Shown in pieces: positions 21,791 to 35,214 of a DNA stretch of 64,000 nucleotides. Each line of letters begins with the position of its first letter. Within the stretch, counting starts at the first letter, position 1. The notes beneath the pieces were generated by a model. It was not told where the DNA came from and did no database searches. It saw nothing but the letters and a program-made list of their open reading frames with translations. The stretch comes from Heterohyrax brucei. Its lineage: Eukaryota; Chordata; Mammalia; Hyracoidea; Procaviidae. The stretch covers positions 15,656,001 to 15,720,000 of the forward strand of contig CM053154.1 in the NCBI GenBank assembly GCA_028571685.1. Reading direction: 5' to 3'. The position numbers were made by a program, and so were the translations under genes.

Positions 21791-22895
21791 GTAAAATTTT
21801 GCTAAAGATCCTTCAAAAATGACTGCAACAGTATATTGACAGGAAACTGCCAGAAATTCAAGCAGGATTCAGAAAAGGACATGTAACCTTATCATTGCTG
21901 ATGTCAGATGGACCTTGGCTAAAAGCAGAGAATACCAGGAAGATATTTCCCTGTGTTTCATTGGCTGTGTAAAGGCATTCAGTTGTGTGGATCTTAACAA
22001 ATTATGGCTAGCATTGCAGAGAACGGGAATTACAGAACACTTAATTGAGCTCTTAAAGAGTCTGTATGTGGATCAAGAGGCAGTTGTGTGAATAGAACAA
22101 GGGGACACTGCATGGATTAAAGTCAGGAAATGAGTATGTCAGGCTTGTGTCCTTTCACCATAACTTTCAGTCTGTATGTTGAGCAGATAATCTGAGAAGC
22201 TGTACTGTATGAAGAAGGGTGAGGTGTCAGGATTGTCAGAAGACTCAGTAACAACCTGCGTTATACAGATGATACAGCCTTGCTTGCTGGAAGTGAATAG
22301 GATTTTAAACACCTACTGATGAAGATCAAAGACCAAGGCCTTCGGTATAGATTGCTCCTCAACATCAAGAGAACAAAAATCCTCACAACTGGACTAGTAA
22401 ACAACATCATGATAAATGGAGAAAGGATTGAGGTTGTCAAGGATTTCCTTTTACTTGGTTCCACAATCAATGCCCATGAAAGCAGCAGCAGGCAAGAAAT
22501 GAACAGATGCATTACGTTGGGAAAATATATTGTAAAGGGCCTCTTAAAGTATTCAAAAGTAAAGATGTCACTTTGAAAACTAAGGTGCACCTGACCCCAT
22601 CCGGAGCGCTCCTTCGAAGCAAAGATAGCGAGACTGCTTCTCTTGTACTTTGGACGTGTTTTCAGGAGAGATCAGTCCCTGGAGAAGGAGAGAAGATTAT
22701 GCTTGGTAGAGTGGAGGATCAGAACAAAGGAGGAAGACCCTCAAGAAGATGGATTGACACAGTGGCTCCAAGGATGGGCTTAAGCATAAAAGAAATTGTG
22801 GGCACGGCACAGGAGTGGCCAGTGTTTTGTTCTCTTGCACATAAGGCCACTGGGAGTTGGGACTGACTCAATGGCACTTAACACCAACAAATTTC
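21791..22895 (+). mobile_element. RTE LINE, 3' segment of the same copy
   Basis: Begins ILLKILQK (21798) and IDRKLPEIQAGFRKG, continues through the YTDDTALLAGS catalytic region near 22265 and the TLKTKVHLTPSGALLRSKD block, and ends with the GGRPSRRWIDTVAPRMGLS tail domain and ACTCAATGGCACTTAACACC. Several stops and shifts interrupt it. Confidence 0.85.
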
Positions 22896-23689
22896 AAGAG
22901 ACAGAGATTTATTGGAAAAACATTAAGACATCTCACGGAATCCATGGAACAGTTAAACAGAGAAGCCTGATGAAGCCCCTCAAGAGGGCCACTCTGGAGA
23001 TTTGGGCACAGGTATGTAAAGAACCCCTTCTGCCCTCAGTTAGATTCTGCTACAGATGCTCTGTGCATCTCGTTCAGAATTCTTCATTACCAAGTGATTG
23101 GTCCTGGCTAGACCAGGAGCTGTTCCTGAACTACTCAGCTCTGGGAAGTGGGTCACATTGATAGGACTGACAAGGGTGCCCACCTCACACCCACAGACAG
23201 AGGTGAAGTTGTGAGCCACTGCAAAAGTTGCACAGCAATAAAATAACCATTCTCAACCAGCTGACTCAGTTAGTAAAAAAGTACACAATTCATGGCTGGA
23301 AGCCAGTGAACAGAAGATTTCTTTTAAGTATTATTTGTGTTAATCACACCTTGGAATAAGGAAGAGTTATCAAAGTGAATGACAATGCTGGACACTGGCT
23401 TTCCAGGCTTCCAGTAGCAAAGAAATCTGATCAGCACTGCTATGCTGTTTTATGAAGCAGCCCTATATTTATCAGAATGAGGTGTTTATAAGAAAGTGTT
23501 GTGGTTGTTACCAGGGGACTCAGACACCAGAGACCTGTCTGAGGCTCTTGCCCCTCCTTGATCAAGAACAAACAGGTAAGGCACAAAGAATCTTTCCTCA
23601 AGAGCAAAACTTTATTAAAGAAACTTGCAAGTGGAGAATAGGCGATGCTTACCCACCTCCCTAAACAAAAATTTTATCAGGGCTTATTA

Positions 23690-23778
23690 GAAACCCTGTG
23701 GGGTGGTTCTGCTCTGTCCTATAGGATTCCTGTGAGTCAGAATTGACTCAACAGCAATGTGTTTGGTTTGGTTTATAA
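23690..23778 (+). repeat. AfroSINE, 3' half
   Basis: GAAACCCTGTGGGGTGGTTC to GTGAGTCAGAATTGACTCAA and a GTTTGGTTTGG tail, inserted in the LTR-like DNA. Confidence 0.85.
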
Positions 23779-24246
23779 GTGATCTGGGAAAGGAAAAGTC
23801 TCATGTTTTATTCATATTGGAGGTGGAGGTTTCCAGGAAGTTCTGAGACCAGGGAAATTGGGTTTCACACACCTCTCTGTACAAAATGGATTTGGCAGCA
23901 AAGGGGGCACTTGCAGGGCTTACTATGGGGCCAGGCCAAGTGCCGTCGAGTTGTATGTGCACATATGATCCTTTGAGATCTTAGTTCAAGTCCTGGCATC
24001 AGCTTTATGCTCTAGTGCTCTTCTGCTGTGCTTTCCTGGCCTTACTGTGTATGCCGCTCCCACTAGCACATTCTGATTCACCCTTTTGTATCTGTGGCAT
24101 ATTAATCAATAGTCCTGGTCAGATCACCCTAATACTGTTTATGACATAAGCATCTTTAGGGATTCCTAATTACTGACAGGAACTTACTCGTGTGCTCTTC
24201 CTATCTCACTGTCCCAGGATGTGATTAATTTGGGGGGTCCTTTCAT

Positions 24247-24420
24247 TCCTCCTGGAAAGCATAGCAGTTTAGTGCTGCATCTGCTAACCAAAAGGTTGAC
24301 ATTTCAGATCCGCCAGGTGCTCCTTGGAAACTCTGTAGGGCAGTCCTATGCTGACCTATACAGTTGCTATGAGTCAGAACCAACTGAATGGCCATGGGTT
24401 TGGTTTGGGGTTTGTTTTTT
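24247..24420 (+). repeat. AfroSINE within the LTR-like repeat
   Basis: GTTTAGTGCTGCATCTGCTA, TCCGCCAGGTGCTCCTTGGA and ATGAGTCAGAACCAACTGAA. It splits the left copy of the 120-base repeat; the right copy at 30.75 kb lacks it. Confidence 0.88.
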
Positions 24421-27400
24421 GATTTCCCCTACCATCTGCTTGTAGTTTGGGTTACAAGCTTTACTGAAAGGTGTTTACAGACGCTTCTATGCTCACTGTC
24501 TCTTTCTCCCCAGAGGGATTTCACACACATAACTCTTTCTGCCATGTGGGTGGAAGTCTCATTTCCTGTCCCTTCTTTATGCTGAGTCAGGTTGTTGGCC
24601 TCTCCTGACTGAGTAGAAACCTTTTGTGAACTCTTCTCGTGCCTTATTTGCTTTTGAGGCCTCATTCTGAGAGATAGGTTGGAAACCTTGCTTTGTCATA
24701 AGCCTGGCCTGGAGTTGTTGTAACCTGGGGGAACAAATTTAAGAAGAAGATTAAAGAGGCGAAGTCTGAAAATAAGCAACAAAAGGATTGCAATTAAAGT
24801 TCCTAACAAGGGTAAAAACTTAGTAATTGATGGGCAATGCCCTCTTACCTGAGTCCATATCCTGTTAGCTAATTGTGACTGGGACTTTCTGAGCCACCAG
24901 GCCTTTTACAAGTCTACAGACTGACAACCAGTATAGGAAATATGGTCACATTATGTGTTCTTTGAGTACATTGGGTCTAATGTATGCAAAATATCAGTGA
25001 ATAAAAGCTGAGGATACTTAGTTGTTAGGAACTTCTTTGTTAATCACTGGTACAGGTTTCAGTAATGACAGTCAGGGGACTTTTCATTCGTTCAAATTTT
25101 CTATTCATTGTCAATAGAAAAAGTTAAGAGTGGGAAGCCTTTGTATTCCATTTGAGTGGTTTACGTGAAAGCCTCTCTAAAAGGTATGTTTCAGGATTAT
25201 TTTAGCTATCATCTTAATACCTCAGGATCCAGCTGGTATGTCTTTGTAACTCCATTCGAGCTAGGTCACACCTTCTGTACTCAGGGACAAGGAACAGTGA
25301 CTCTGATATCATTTTCCAAATTATTTTATCCTTTTGAGTGGAGATAAGATATTGATGATCAATACCTGGGTAAAGTTATACTCCTAGATGGTAGCCAATG
25401 CAGGCTCTTTAAGCTGTCTGTGCTGGTTTTCCACCAGACACCATTTGATTCTTCACCAAGTTATTAAACAAGAAAAATATTCTCATCAATTGCATTGTCA
25501 GGGTGTGCGGAATTAATGTACATCAATATTTTAGTCCATGGCCTTCTTTGCCTTTTAGGTATGTAACCAAGTAGCTTGCTGTATAGCACAGACTATAATT
25601 TCTTGGACCAATAAAAAGGATATTCTGTTATCTCATGTCAACTAGGCCTATAAGGTCAGGGATAGCTGCTGTGCTGTCACCCCACAAGCAGCTCAGTCTG
25701 CCATTTGTCCTACAGTGATTGACAAAGTTCTCAAAGACTTTTCCAATTTAATTCTACCATGTGTAGGAATCGGAGCTTGTAGAAATGACCACTTCAACAC
25801 TGAGGGATTTCTTCTGACTCTCATTTTACAATGTATAACAATTTAGCATTATCATTCTAGTAACCACCAGCATCACCACTGTGAATGCTACGTAATCTTA
25901 CAGTTCCTAAGTGTACTGTCCACGCACTTGTCAGGAATCTAAATAAGAGATTGTCCACGTAAGTCTACTGTCAGTCAGAAAAGGATCATCCATATTAGCA
26001 AAGTTAGATCTATCACACAAAACAGACATCCACAAATAGCACACAAAGTTTATCTAGAGAAAACAGAGGTGTATAAAAATTCACATGGGACAAACAAGTT
26101 TTCATTAGAGAACTAATGAATCAGCAAGATAACATAGGATGGCCTAATCCTGTTAGAAGTCTTCAGTTACTCTCTCTGAAATACACCAAGTATTCTTTCC
26201 CAAGGGCAAGCTGCCCCTCTTTACATGTTGATAGTCATGGGTCACTATTTCAGAAGCAGAAACGGAACCTAATGCAAAATGAAGTCCAAGCCATGAGGTT
26301 TCTCTCTTCTAAAAACGTAGTTGATTTAAGACACATGAGTTTCTATTTACTATTTACTGATTTACCTTAAACATAGCTCTCAGTCTGACCTTTGAAGTCA
26401 GTTTCACAAAACAGATTGAGTTCTTCAAAATATACAAGAGCCAGAGCAAAATGACAGTTGTACTAATTTATCTGGATCAAAGTGACTTTAAAACCAGTTC
26501 TCCCCCTTCCCAAAGCTCGAAGTCCAAAAGGGTACCCAAAGACAGTAAGTAGCCCATGTGGGTTACCCCAACCTCCTTTAAAGTCAGAAACCTAGATTCT
26601 AGAAGAATTACATACAAGTCTTTCATGGCTCCCTCTTTTGGATATGACCTTACTATGGAAACTGTGATAAAAAATGTGTACTAAGTAGTAATTTAACACC
26701 ATCTGGTTCATAACATCCCAGACACCATACGGTGAACTAAGAAGTAGAAAAGAAACACTAACAATAATGTTAGGCCAATTGTCTAAAATAACTAAAGAAA
26801 TTATGACTCTAAGTCCTTTGAATAAAGAGACAAATCTCATGAGGTGTTTGTTTATGCAGAAGCAGCAGTGGCAATTGTTTTTCAAATGTCTCAGCAGCAG
26901 CTGCATTCTGTAAAACCTTACTTTGTGTATTAATATAAACACAGCTATAGTTATCTATTAAAGCACAAACTTTCTTGATAGAATAGGAAATCTAATGTTA
27001 TTCTAGTTTATAAAATCATAGCTCAAATTTTAGACACCGGTTATATTTATAATTGCTAAATTTATAGTACAAAGTCTTAATTTGAGAATTACAAAGGTTA
27101 AACCCATCAGTTAGATAATTTAGGAGAAAGGAAAATGGTTTCTTACATACGTAAAGTAGGACCTCAAACCATCAGCAATATTCCCATGTAAAACCCATAG
27201 TATCTTTTCATTTATTCAGTCTCATGTGATTGTTCTCTGTTCTATGTGATTCTGGATCAGCCATGGCCTCCAAACTCATCAGTTTTTATAGAAGAGTTTC
27301 GGAAATCTCAACTTACAGTCCTTTTTACAAGGCTAGTAATTAGTATGTCTTTTTGTTGAGATAGTCTGGTCAAGTGTTTTCAGAAAATCATCCAAGTAAA

Positions 27401-27780
27401 AACTTATTTGTAGATAACAAAACTTAGCACAGCCATGATTCATTTATAAAAGTAAATACCCTCAGTAGCAAAAAGACCCAATAGCACTTAATTACAAGCA
27501 GACTGTAAAGGCAATATAAAATCAAATCTTGTTAAAGAAAACTTTAGACAATAATGTTTCTAAATATAACCATTAATCATATTTTTATAGGACTTTGGTT
27601 ATCATATATAATAATCTTGAGACATAATACCATCTAGTCAGGATCTACCAAGGTTATATATACTAAAATTATCAAGTCTATAGATACTTGAATAGTATAA
27701 AAATAACTTCCTAAGTAAGCAATTTGAATTCCCCAGTGAAAGCATTGGCTTTGATGGTGCTGAATTAAAAAAATATATAT

Positions 27781-29556
27781 AAAGTTATAGAACTACTAAA
27801 AGTCAAACACTTACACTCATTCAAAGACTTTACAAAGAGAATTAAAAGACTGTCTACAGAATGGGAAAAAATATTTGGCAACTATGTATTGGATTGACAT
27901 CTAATTTCCATAATCTACAAGGTACTACAGGATCCCTACAAGAAAAAGAGAAATAACCCAATTAAACAATGGACAAAGGACATGGACAGACACTTCACCA
28001 AAGAAGACATCCAGGCAGCCAAAAGACACATGAAGAAATGTTCGCTATCACTGGCTATTAGAAGAATACAAATTGAAACTACAATAAGATACCATTTCAC
28101 CCCAGTGAGGTTGGTAGTAATCTGAAAAACAGAAAACAACAAGTGCTGGAGAGGCTGCAGAGAGATTGGAACTCTCCTACACAGCTGGTAGAAATGCAAG
28201 GTGGTATAGCCTCTTTGGAAAGAAATTTGGTGCTTTCTTAAAAAACTAGAATCAGAAATACCACCTGATCCAGCAGTCCCACTGCCTGGAATATATCCTG
28301 TAGAAGCAAGGAAAGTCACACAAGCAGATATATGCACACCAATGTTTATTGCAGCATAGTCCACAATAGCAAAAGGATGGAATCAACCTAGATGCCCATC
28401 AACAGATGAACGGACAAACAAAATGTAGTGTATATACACAATGGGACATTGTGCAATGATAAAGAACAATGATGATTTTAGGAAGCATCTCATAACCTGA
28501 CATCAACTGGAAGACATTATGCTGAGTGAAATCAGTCAGTTGCAAAAGGACAAAAATTGTACAAGACCACTATTATACGGACTTACAAAGAACTTGTGCA
28601 CAAAAGGAAAGACTCTTTGATGGCTACAAAGGTGAGAAGGGAGAGAGAGGGCTCTTCATAGATTAGATAGTCGAGAGATATTTGTTTAGGTGAAGGGTGT
28701 GACTGCGCTCAGTAGAAGGCAGGTCAGCATAACTGGACTACAACATAAGCTAAAAGGTTTTCTCAATTCAACCCAACATTTCAAAGGGTAGAGTAACAGG
28801 GGCAGGAATCTGGGGACCATGTTTTCAGGGGACATCAAGGTTAATTGGCCTTAAGTAGCCTTTTGCTAAGAGAGTCTTTTGCACCCCATATTGGTGAGTG
28901 GTGTCAGGGTCTTAAAAGTCAGCAAGCCACCGTCTGAGGAACGTCAACTGGTCCTAATCCACCTGGAACAGATGACGACCGAGAACATCAAAGACATAAG
29001 GAAAGGTGAGCCCAGGAGGCAGAAGGATCCACATGATTGCGATACTATATCAGCATGAAACTGGAAGAACCAGATGGTGCTCGGCCACCACCGAAAACAG
29101 CCCTGACAGGGATACAATGGAGATTTCCTGACATAGCACGAGAAACGAAGGTGTGCAGATCAAGAATTCTAGTAAAAGACCAGAACTGATGGTCCAGTAA
29201 CCTGGAGAGTATTCTGCGACCACAGCCCCTAGACTTGCTGCTGCCCCAGACTGGAAACCAGTACTGAGGTCAACACTTCAGACAAACAACGAACTGGACT
29301 CAGGGACACAGAGTGAGCATGTGGCATGTGTGCTTCATGGTTTCATACATTTGTAGAAGGCTGTCCTACCGGTTTCTTTCTAGAGGGGAGAGGAGAGGGT
29401 GGAGAGGGAGGATACCAGAAGTGAAGGATTAGAAAAGGAGTGTGTTTCACAGGGTGGGGAGAGCAGATAGAATTGCAGAGAGGTAGGTAGGCAAAATTGA
29501 CTTAGATTGTATCCTTTCGCTTAATCATAATAAAACATTAAAAAATAAAGTTACAG
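27781..29556 (+). mobile_element. 5'-truncated L1 with full 3' UTR
   Basis: Starts in the last part of ORF2 (around 27940-28470: [19 protein letters not shown]-type sequence, then HVNLDAHQQMNGQ-type), followed by about 950 bases of 3' UTR and an AATAAAACATTAAAA tail at 29530. AAAGTTATAG (27781-27790) and AAAGTTACAG (29547-29556) are the probable target duplication with one mismatch. ORF2 has stops. Confidence 0.85.
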
Positions 29557-30447
29557 TCTAGTTATTAATTAAGAAATTATAAAATTATGACACAGTGTTA
29601 GGCATTTGCTATATAATATTGGTAAAAACATGAGAGAAAATAGCTAATATACATTTTAACCCAATGAGAATCAGGTACTTCTCTTGATTTTAACCCATGC
29701 CATGTAATTTAATAAATAAAACTTATTCCTGCTTTCCCTGTATAAGAAGACATTGGTAACTTTCCATGAAGTTTCAGCTTTGTTAGAGTTCACTAAAGGT
29801 TAATAGGAGACTATAATTAAGTTGTAAAAGCCTTAGCTTTTCCTTGCCTTCCCCCCCACCCCCTTTAAAAGCCTGTGGCTTGGTTTGAACTCAGAAAACT
29901 TGCTCTAAGTGAGAGCCAAACTGTTTGTTCTTGAGGAAGATTACACAAGGAATAAATTTGACCTTAATTCAGACATCAAAGGTAGTCATTCTTATTATTT
30001 AAAAAGTGAAAAATCCAATTCTTCGTTTTATATTCTAACATTAAAGTTCTTAAAAACCTCATCGACCATAAACTTCTGTCAGACAAAACTTTTGACTGTA
30101 TCAAGTTTCTCCAATAAACCTCTTTTTCTTTAACATTATCCAGGGCAAAAGAACCAGTTGTTTAGTGAGCTGCCCAGAGGTGAATCCTTGGGGATGTTAC
30201 AGACTGCACCCATTTCATATTTCTTTTGCCCTACAAGTAAAGGTTCATTGATTAGGACCTAACATTCTTGGGCCCACACAAACAACACACGTTTTGTCTA
30301 CAGGTACGACTCAATCTTCTAAACACATTTTATAAAAAGTTACAGACTTAAAGTCCACACAGATGAACAGAAACTTCACAAAAACAATAAAGGGTAGAAA
30401 AACAGGTGGCTGGACAGAAGACCAGTGTGAAAGGGAAAAACAGAGAA

Positions 30448-30474
30448 CATGGCCTATAGCCTATAGCCTATAGC
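30448..30474. repeat. Short tandem repeat, three 9-base units
   Basis: The 9-base unit CTATAGCCT is repeated three times in a row. Confidence 0.8.
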
Positions 30475-31584
30475 CCTCTTTAAGAGTTCTCGAGTTGTCT
30501 GTCTTTCTTTGAAAAACACCACACTCATACATCAACGAGCTGATCAGGAGCTCCACCCCACTTGCTGGGATCTGAAGACTTTTCAGTTGGTGGCTCTGGT
30601 GTGGAGACCCTTGCTCCCTGAGATCCAAGTGGAGGCATCGCTTGGTCACTGGGGTCAACATGACCTTTCACACTGGGAACCCTTCTAGACTTTTCAGCAA
30701 TAATTCCGGCCACACCAGCTCTAATCATTGGAAGTGGTAGCGGTTCCCAGGATGTGATTAATCATTGGGTCTTTTCATTCCCCACTACCTGCTTGTAGTT
30801 TCAGTTACAAGGTGTATAGAAAGGTATCTACAGAGGCTTATAGGCTCCCGGTCTTATTGCGAAGGCCTTCAATTTTTACAAAAGTCAAAAGAAAATGAAC
30901 CAAAAAAGGGCTTCTCACTTTTGCTGACAGCAATGAGAGAAAGGCAGTAACTGAAGACCAGAGACTGAAGACTGTGCTGACCCATCACTGGGAAAACCCT
31001 TCTGTGGCCTGGCCTGTTTCACAGTGTGAGTGTTGATGTCATGGAGAAAATTTTTGTTTCATCTCCTTTTATGGACTGACTGTGTCCACATAAAATGTGT
31101 GTCAACTTAGCTAGGTCATGACTCTCAGTATTGTGTGGTTGTCCACCATTCTGAGATCTGATGTGATAATTCTATGTGTTATAAATTTTAACTTCTACGA
31201 TGTTAATTAGATATAATTAGAGGCAATTATGTTAATTAATCAGGATTCAATCTACAGGATTAGGTTGTATTTTGAGTCAATCTTTTTTAAGACATAAAAG
31301 AGAATCAAGAAAGGAAGAGAGGGACCTCATACCACTAAGAAACAAGGGCATGGAATGGAGTTCCTCATTTGGACCAGGGGTCCCTGCACTGAGAAGCTCC
31401 TAGACCAGGGGAAGATTGATGACAAGGACCTTCCCTGAACATTGACAGAAATGAAAAGCCTTCCCTTAGAGGTGGCACATGAAATTTGGACTTCTAGACT
31501 CCTAGATCATGAGAGAATAAAAGTCTATTTTCTACAGCTATCCACTTGTATTATTTCTGTTATAGAAACTCTAGATAACTAATC

Positions 31585-31738
31585 ATTGCTGTCCAGTTGA
31601 ATATGATTAATAGTGACCCCATGAGACAGAGGAGAACTGTCCCATGGGGATTCCAAGGAGCTCTTGATGAATTTGAACTGCTGGCCTTTTGGTTAGCAGC
31701 TGTAGCATTTAACCACTATGCCATCAGGGCTTCCTTCC
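31585..31738 (-). repeat. AfroSINE
   Basis: CATTGCTGTCCAGTTGAATA at the tail side, GGTTAGCAGCTGTAGCATTT and AACCACTATGCCATCAGGGC at the head. Confidence 0.88.
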
Positions 31739-31859
31739 ACCCTTTGGTCCCCTAAAATTTACATCCTTACAACATACAAAACATGTTCACCCCGTCTTAT
31801 CATAGCAAAAGTCTTAAATCAACTCCAAGTCCAAAATTCAAAAATTCATCTTCATCTGT

Positions 31860-33130
31860 GACGTATAGACTACAAGTTATCTGCTTCCAAAGATACAATG
31901 GCAGATCAGGCACAAGCTAGACATTTCCACTACAAATGGGAGAAACTGGAAGGAAGAAGGTATAACAGGGACCAAGTAAGTTAGCGTGTACTGTATTAGC
32001 CCACAGGGCTTGAAAATAATTCTCTGTTCTTGGAGACAATTTACACAATAGCCCTGCCCTCTAGACTCGAGGTACTGGTCATATTTTCTATATTTTGGAT
32101 GGTGGCCCTTAGGCCTGGGCTTCAGCTCTGCTTTCCAGGCCCTCTGGAACAGCAATTCTGCTCACTGAGCTTTAGGTGTATGATTCTCCTTGTACATCTG
32201 AGTGGCAACTCCACCCTTTGATATCTCGGAGGTCCCAATCATACCTTTCTGAGAATGAGGAAGCTCAGTTTCTTGTATGTCTTATCTCTTCAGCTTATTC
32301 TTCCTGATTTCTTAGCCTCTCAGATCCTAGGGCCTCACATTCGCTTCTGACCTACCGGAGCAGGTGTTCCAAAGCTCTATAGCTTCACAGATAATGGCCC
32401 GAAGGCACCCTGCTCCACCAGGAAGCCTCCTGTAAGCAGGTACTCAGCAATCTTGGTCAGTGGGCTGCTGGCTCCAGTACTGTCTCACACTGCTCTCCTG
32501 GTTCTTCTGTTGATGGTTCTCTGCTGCTGCTGCTTCTCCACTGTTGCTGGATTTCTATACATTCAAGGTTTGAAAATTGCTTTCACATTTTAAGTATCTG
32601 TTAGAGCAATACACCACACCAGGTACCAAATCTTGTCTCAGTCATCTAGGGCTGTATAATAGAAATACAAGTATGGCTTTAGTGAGGGGTAGTTTATACT
32701 TTAACAATATAGTAGGCTACAAGTCCAAATTCAGGGTGTCAACTTCAGAGAAGGTTTCCTCTGTCAATTCTAGAGGAAGGTCATTGTCATCAGTCTTCCC
32801 TTTGTGTGGCAGCATCTCAGCAGAGGAACTTCAGGACGAAAGGAGAACTTCTGCTCCTGGAGCTCCTTTCTGGATGGTTTGAAGTCTCTGTGCCCCTCTC
32901 TCTTGCTTTTCTCTTTCATATCTCTTGGTCTGTGGTAAAGCTGTAGAGCTATAGAGCTTTGGAACACTTGCTCCAGTAGGCCAGTGGCTTAAGACACTAC
33001 CTAATTTTATAGATGTTGTCAGTATAACTTCTGGTAACCCATCTCATTAAACTATAGTGACAGAATTTACAACACATGGGAAAATCTCATCAAATGACAA
33101 AATGGTAGTCACACCATATTGGAAATCACG
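31860..33130. repeat. Old interspersed repeat of unresolved family with inverted arms
   Basis: Non-coding, low in open frames. A 40-base segment at 32352-32392 (GGAGCAGGTGTTCCAAAGCT core) is repeated inverted at 32940-32980 (GAGCTTTGGAACACTTGCTC core). The text resembles LTR-type mammalian repeats, but I cannot name it. Confidence 0.35.
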
Positions 33131-33174
33131 GCCCAGCTAAATTGATACACGTTTGGGGGGGGGGGATTAATTCA

Positions 33175-34850
33175 ATACATGACTGTTAGTAATCAGTTTT
33201 TCCATTTTGTTAAAGACTACTATTGGTATCTGGATCAGAATTACATTGTATCTGTAGATCACTTTGGGTAGAACTGAGATTTTCACAATGCTTTGTCTTC
33301 CTATCCATGAGCATGGTAGGTTATTCCATTTTTGTAGAACTCTCGGTTTTATGCAGTAGTGTTTTGTATTTTTCTTTGTATAGGTCTTTTGCATCTTTAG
33401 TTAGATTTATTGAAAAGTATTTTATTTTTTAGGAGCTATTATAAACAGTATTGCTTTCTTGGTTTCCTTTCTGAAGTTCTTGTTGGTGTATAGGAATTCA
33501 GCTGATTTTTGCGTGTTGATCTTATTGATTCCTGTTGAATCTTTCTATCAGTTCTAGTATTTTTCTTGTAGAAACTTTGGTGTTCTCTCTACGTAAAATC
33601 ACTATGAGTAGGACTTGCCTCGACAACAGTGAGTCTTTTTATGTATAAAATAAGATCATCTGCAAATAGGCATAGTGTCGCTTCTTTCTTTCTAATTGGG
33701 ATGCCCTTCATTTCTTTTTCTTGCCTTATTGTTTCAGCTCAATGTTAAATAAGACAGGTGAAAAAGGGCATCCTTGTCTTGTTTCATATTCTCAGGAGGA
33801 ATGTTTTCAGTCTCTCTCCACTGAGAATTATGATGGTTGTTGGTTTTGCACAGAACTAAAAAAACCTGTTGCCATCGAGTCAATTCTGACTCATAATTAT
33901 CTTGGAGAATAGAACGGAACTGCTCCACAGGGTTTCCACAGAGTGACTGGTGGACTCGAATGGCCAATTTTTTGGTTTCTGACCATCGGGCTTCTGGTTT
34001 TCTATAGAAGATCTTTATTTTGTTGAAGATTACTCCTTCACTTCCTATTTTATTAGAGTTTTTTTTCTTTATCAAGATTAGGTATAGGACTCTGTCAAAT
34101 GCCTTTTCTGCATCAACTGAGATGATCATGTAATTCTTTTGTTGTATTTATATGGTAGATTACTTTGATTTTCTGATGTTGGACCATTTGTTTATACATA
34201 GTATGAATCCCACTTGGTCATAGTATATTATTTTTATAATATGATGCTGAATTCTGTTGGACAGAATTTTAAGCATTTTTATGTCTATATTCATAAGAGA
34301 TTTTGCTCTGTAATTTTATTTTATTTTATGTGGTTCGTTGCCTGGCTTTATTATCACTGTATCAGTGTTACGCTGGCTTAATAGAATGAGTTCAAGAGTT
34401 TTCCTTCCTTTTTAGTGTGCTCTAAAAGAGTTTAAATAGTACTAGTGAGATCTCCTCTGAATGTTTGATAGAATTATCAAGTGTGTTATTTATTTTATTT
34501 TATTTTTTAGCTCTCAGTCTCTTGCTATGGTCTGTTCATATCTTCTATCTCAGTTTGTAGTAGTTTAGGCAGATAGCGTGTTTCTAGATATTTGCCCATT
34601 TCCTTTAGGTTCTCAAATTTGTTGGAGTACAATTTTTCTTAGTATTCTGTTATGATCCTTTTTATTTCAGTTGGATCTAACATAAATGGTCTCTATTTTA
34701 TTTTTTATTTGGGTTATTTGCTTCCTCTACTGTATTTCTTTTGTGAGTTTGGTCAATTTGGTTTGTAATTTTGTCAGTCTTTTGAAATGACCAACTTTTA
34801 GTGTGGTTGATTAATGATTTGTGTATATTTTATGTATGTGTTAAAATACA
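33175..34850 (-). mobile_element. L1 ORF2 relic
   Basis: Minus strand encodes reverse transcriptase pieces, with SVDAEKAFDRV near 34080-34125 and the YADD-side region further left (33.7 kb). Interrupted by an AfroSINE at 33852-33986. Stops throughout. Confidence 0.82.
33852..33986 (-). repeat. AfroSINE inside the L1 relic
   Basis: CTGTTGCCATCGAGTCAATT, CTCATAATTATCTTGGAGAA and a truncated head (CCAATTTTTTGGTTTCTGAC). Confidence 0.85.
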
Positions 34851-35172
34851 TCTATAAGTTTATATGTAATGTTTCCAGTTTTGTGAGACAAATAAGATCA
34901 GATTTATAAAGATACTGATAACAGAAAGCAGTAACAATGAAACGAAAAAGAAAATTGGGGTGTTTGACTCATGTCAGAACTGACTTACAACAGTCATTGG
35001 AAGGGAACCCCATGGTAAGTAGGAGACTATCTGTATAACAAAAATCAATAGTCATTTGTAGTCCTCAGACCAACTCTAAATTTTGGATTTTTCATCACTT
35101 TGTCAAAAAGGCTTGTTGAAAATAGTGGACACCGATGACAAAAGAAAAGACTATATTGCTTCGCTGCTAGAT

Positions 35173-35178
35173 TTTATT
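35173..35178 (-). terminator. PNLIP: PNLIP polyadenylation signal
   Basis: AATAAA on the minus strand, 37 bases past the stop codon. Cleavage would be expected roughly 15-25 bases further, giving a very short 3' UTR, as is usual for PNLIP mRNA. Confidence 0.75.
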
Positions 35179-35214
35179 AACAATAAGATTCAGTGGTCAC
35201 ACATCCGCCAACTC

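Larger units (their letters stand above)
23500..30880 (-). mobile_element. Broken class I endogenous retrovirus-like element
   Basis: Fossil on the minus strand. An LTR-like 3' end with an AATAAA-type signal lies near 23.5-23.7 kb. A hydrophobic env-type membrane segment typical of class I elements lies near 24.74-24.82 kb. About 120 bases near 24.21-24.50 kb recur near 30.75-30.86 kb, 6.5 kb apart in the same orientation, suggesting LTR remains at both ends. An L1 (27.8-29.5 kb) and two AfroSINEs are inserted. It is heavily broken, with many breaks and no long retroviral frame, and old: it predates those insertions. gag and pol were not identified. Confidence 0.5.

Noticed and set aside
27936-28364. 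142-residue minus-strand open frame
   Set aside because: It is antisense to L1 ORF2; such antisense frames recur in L1 copies and carry no known product.
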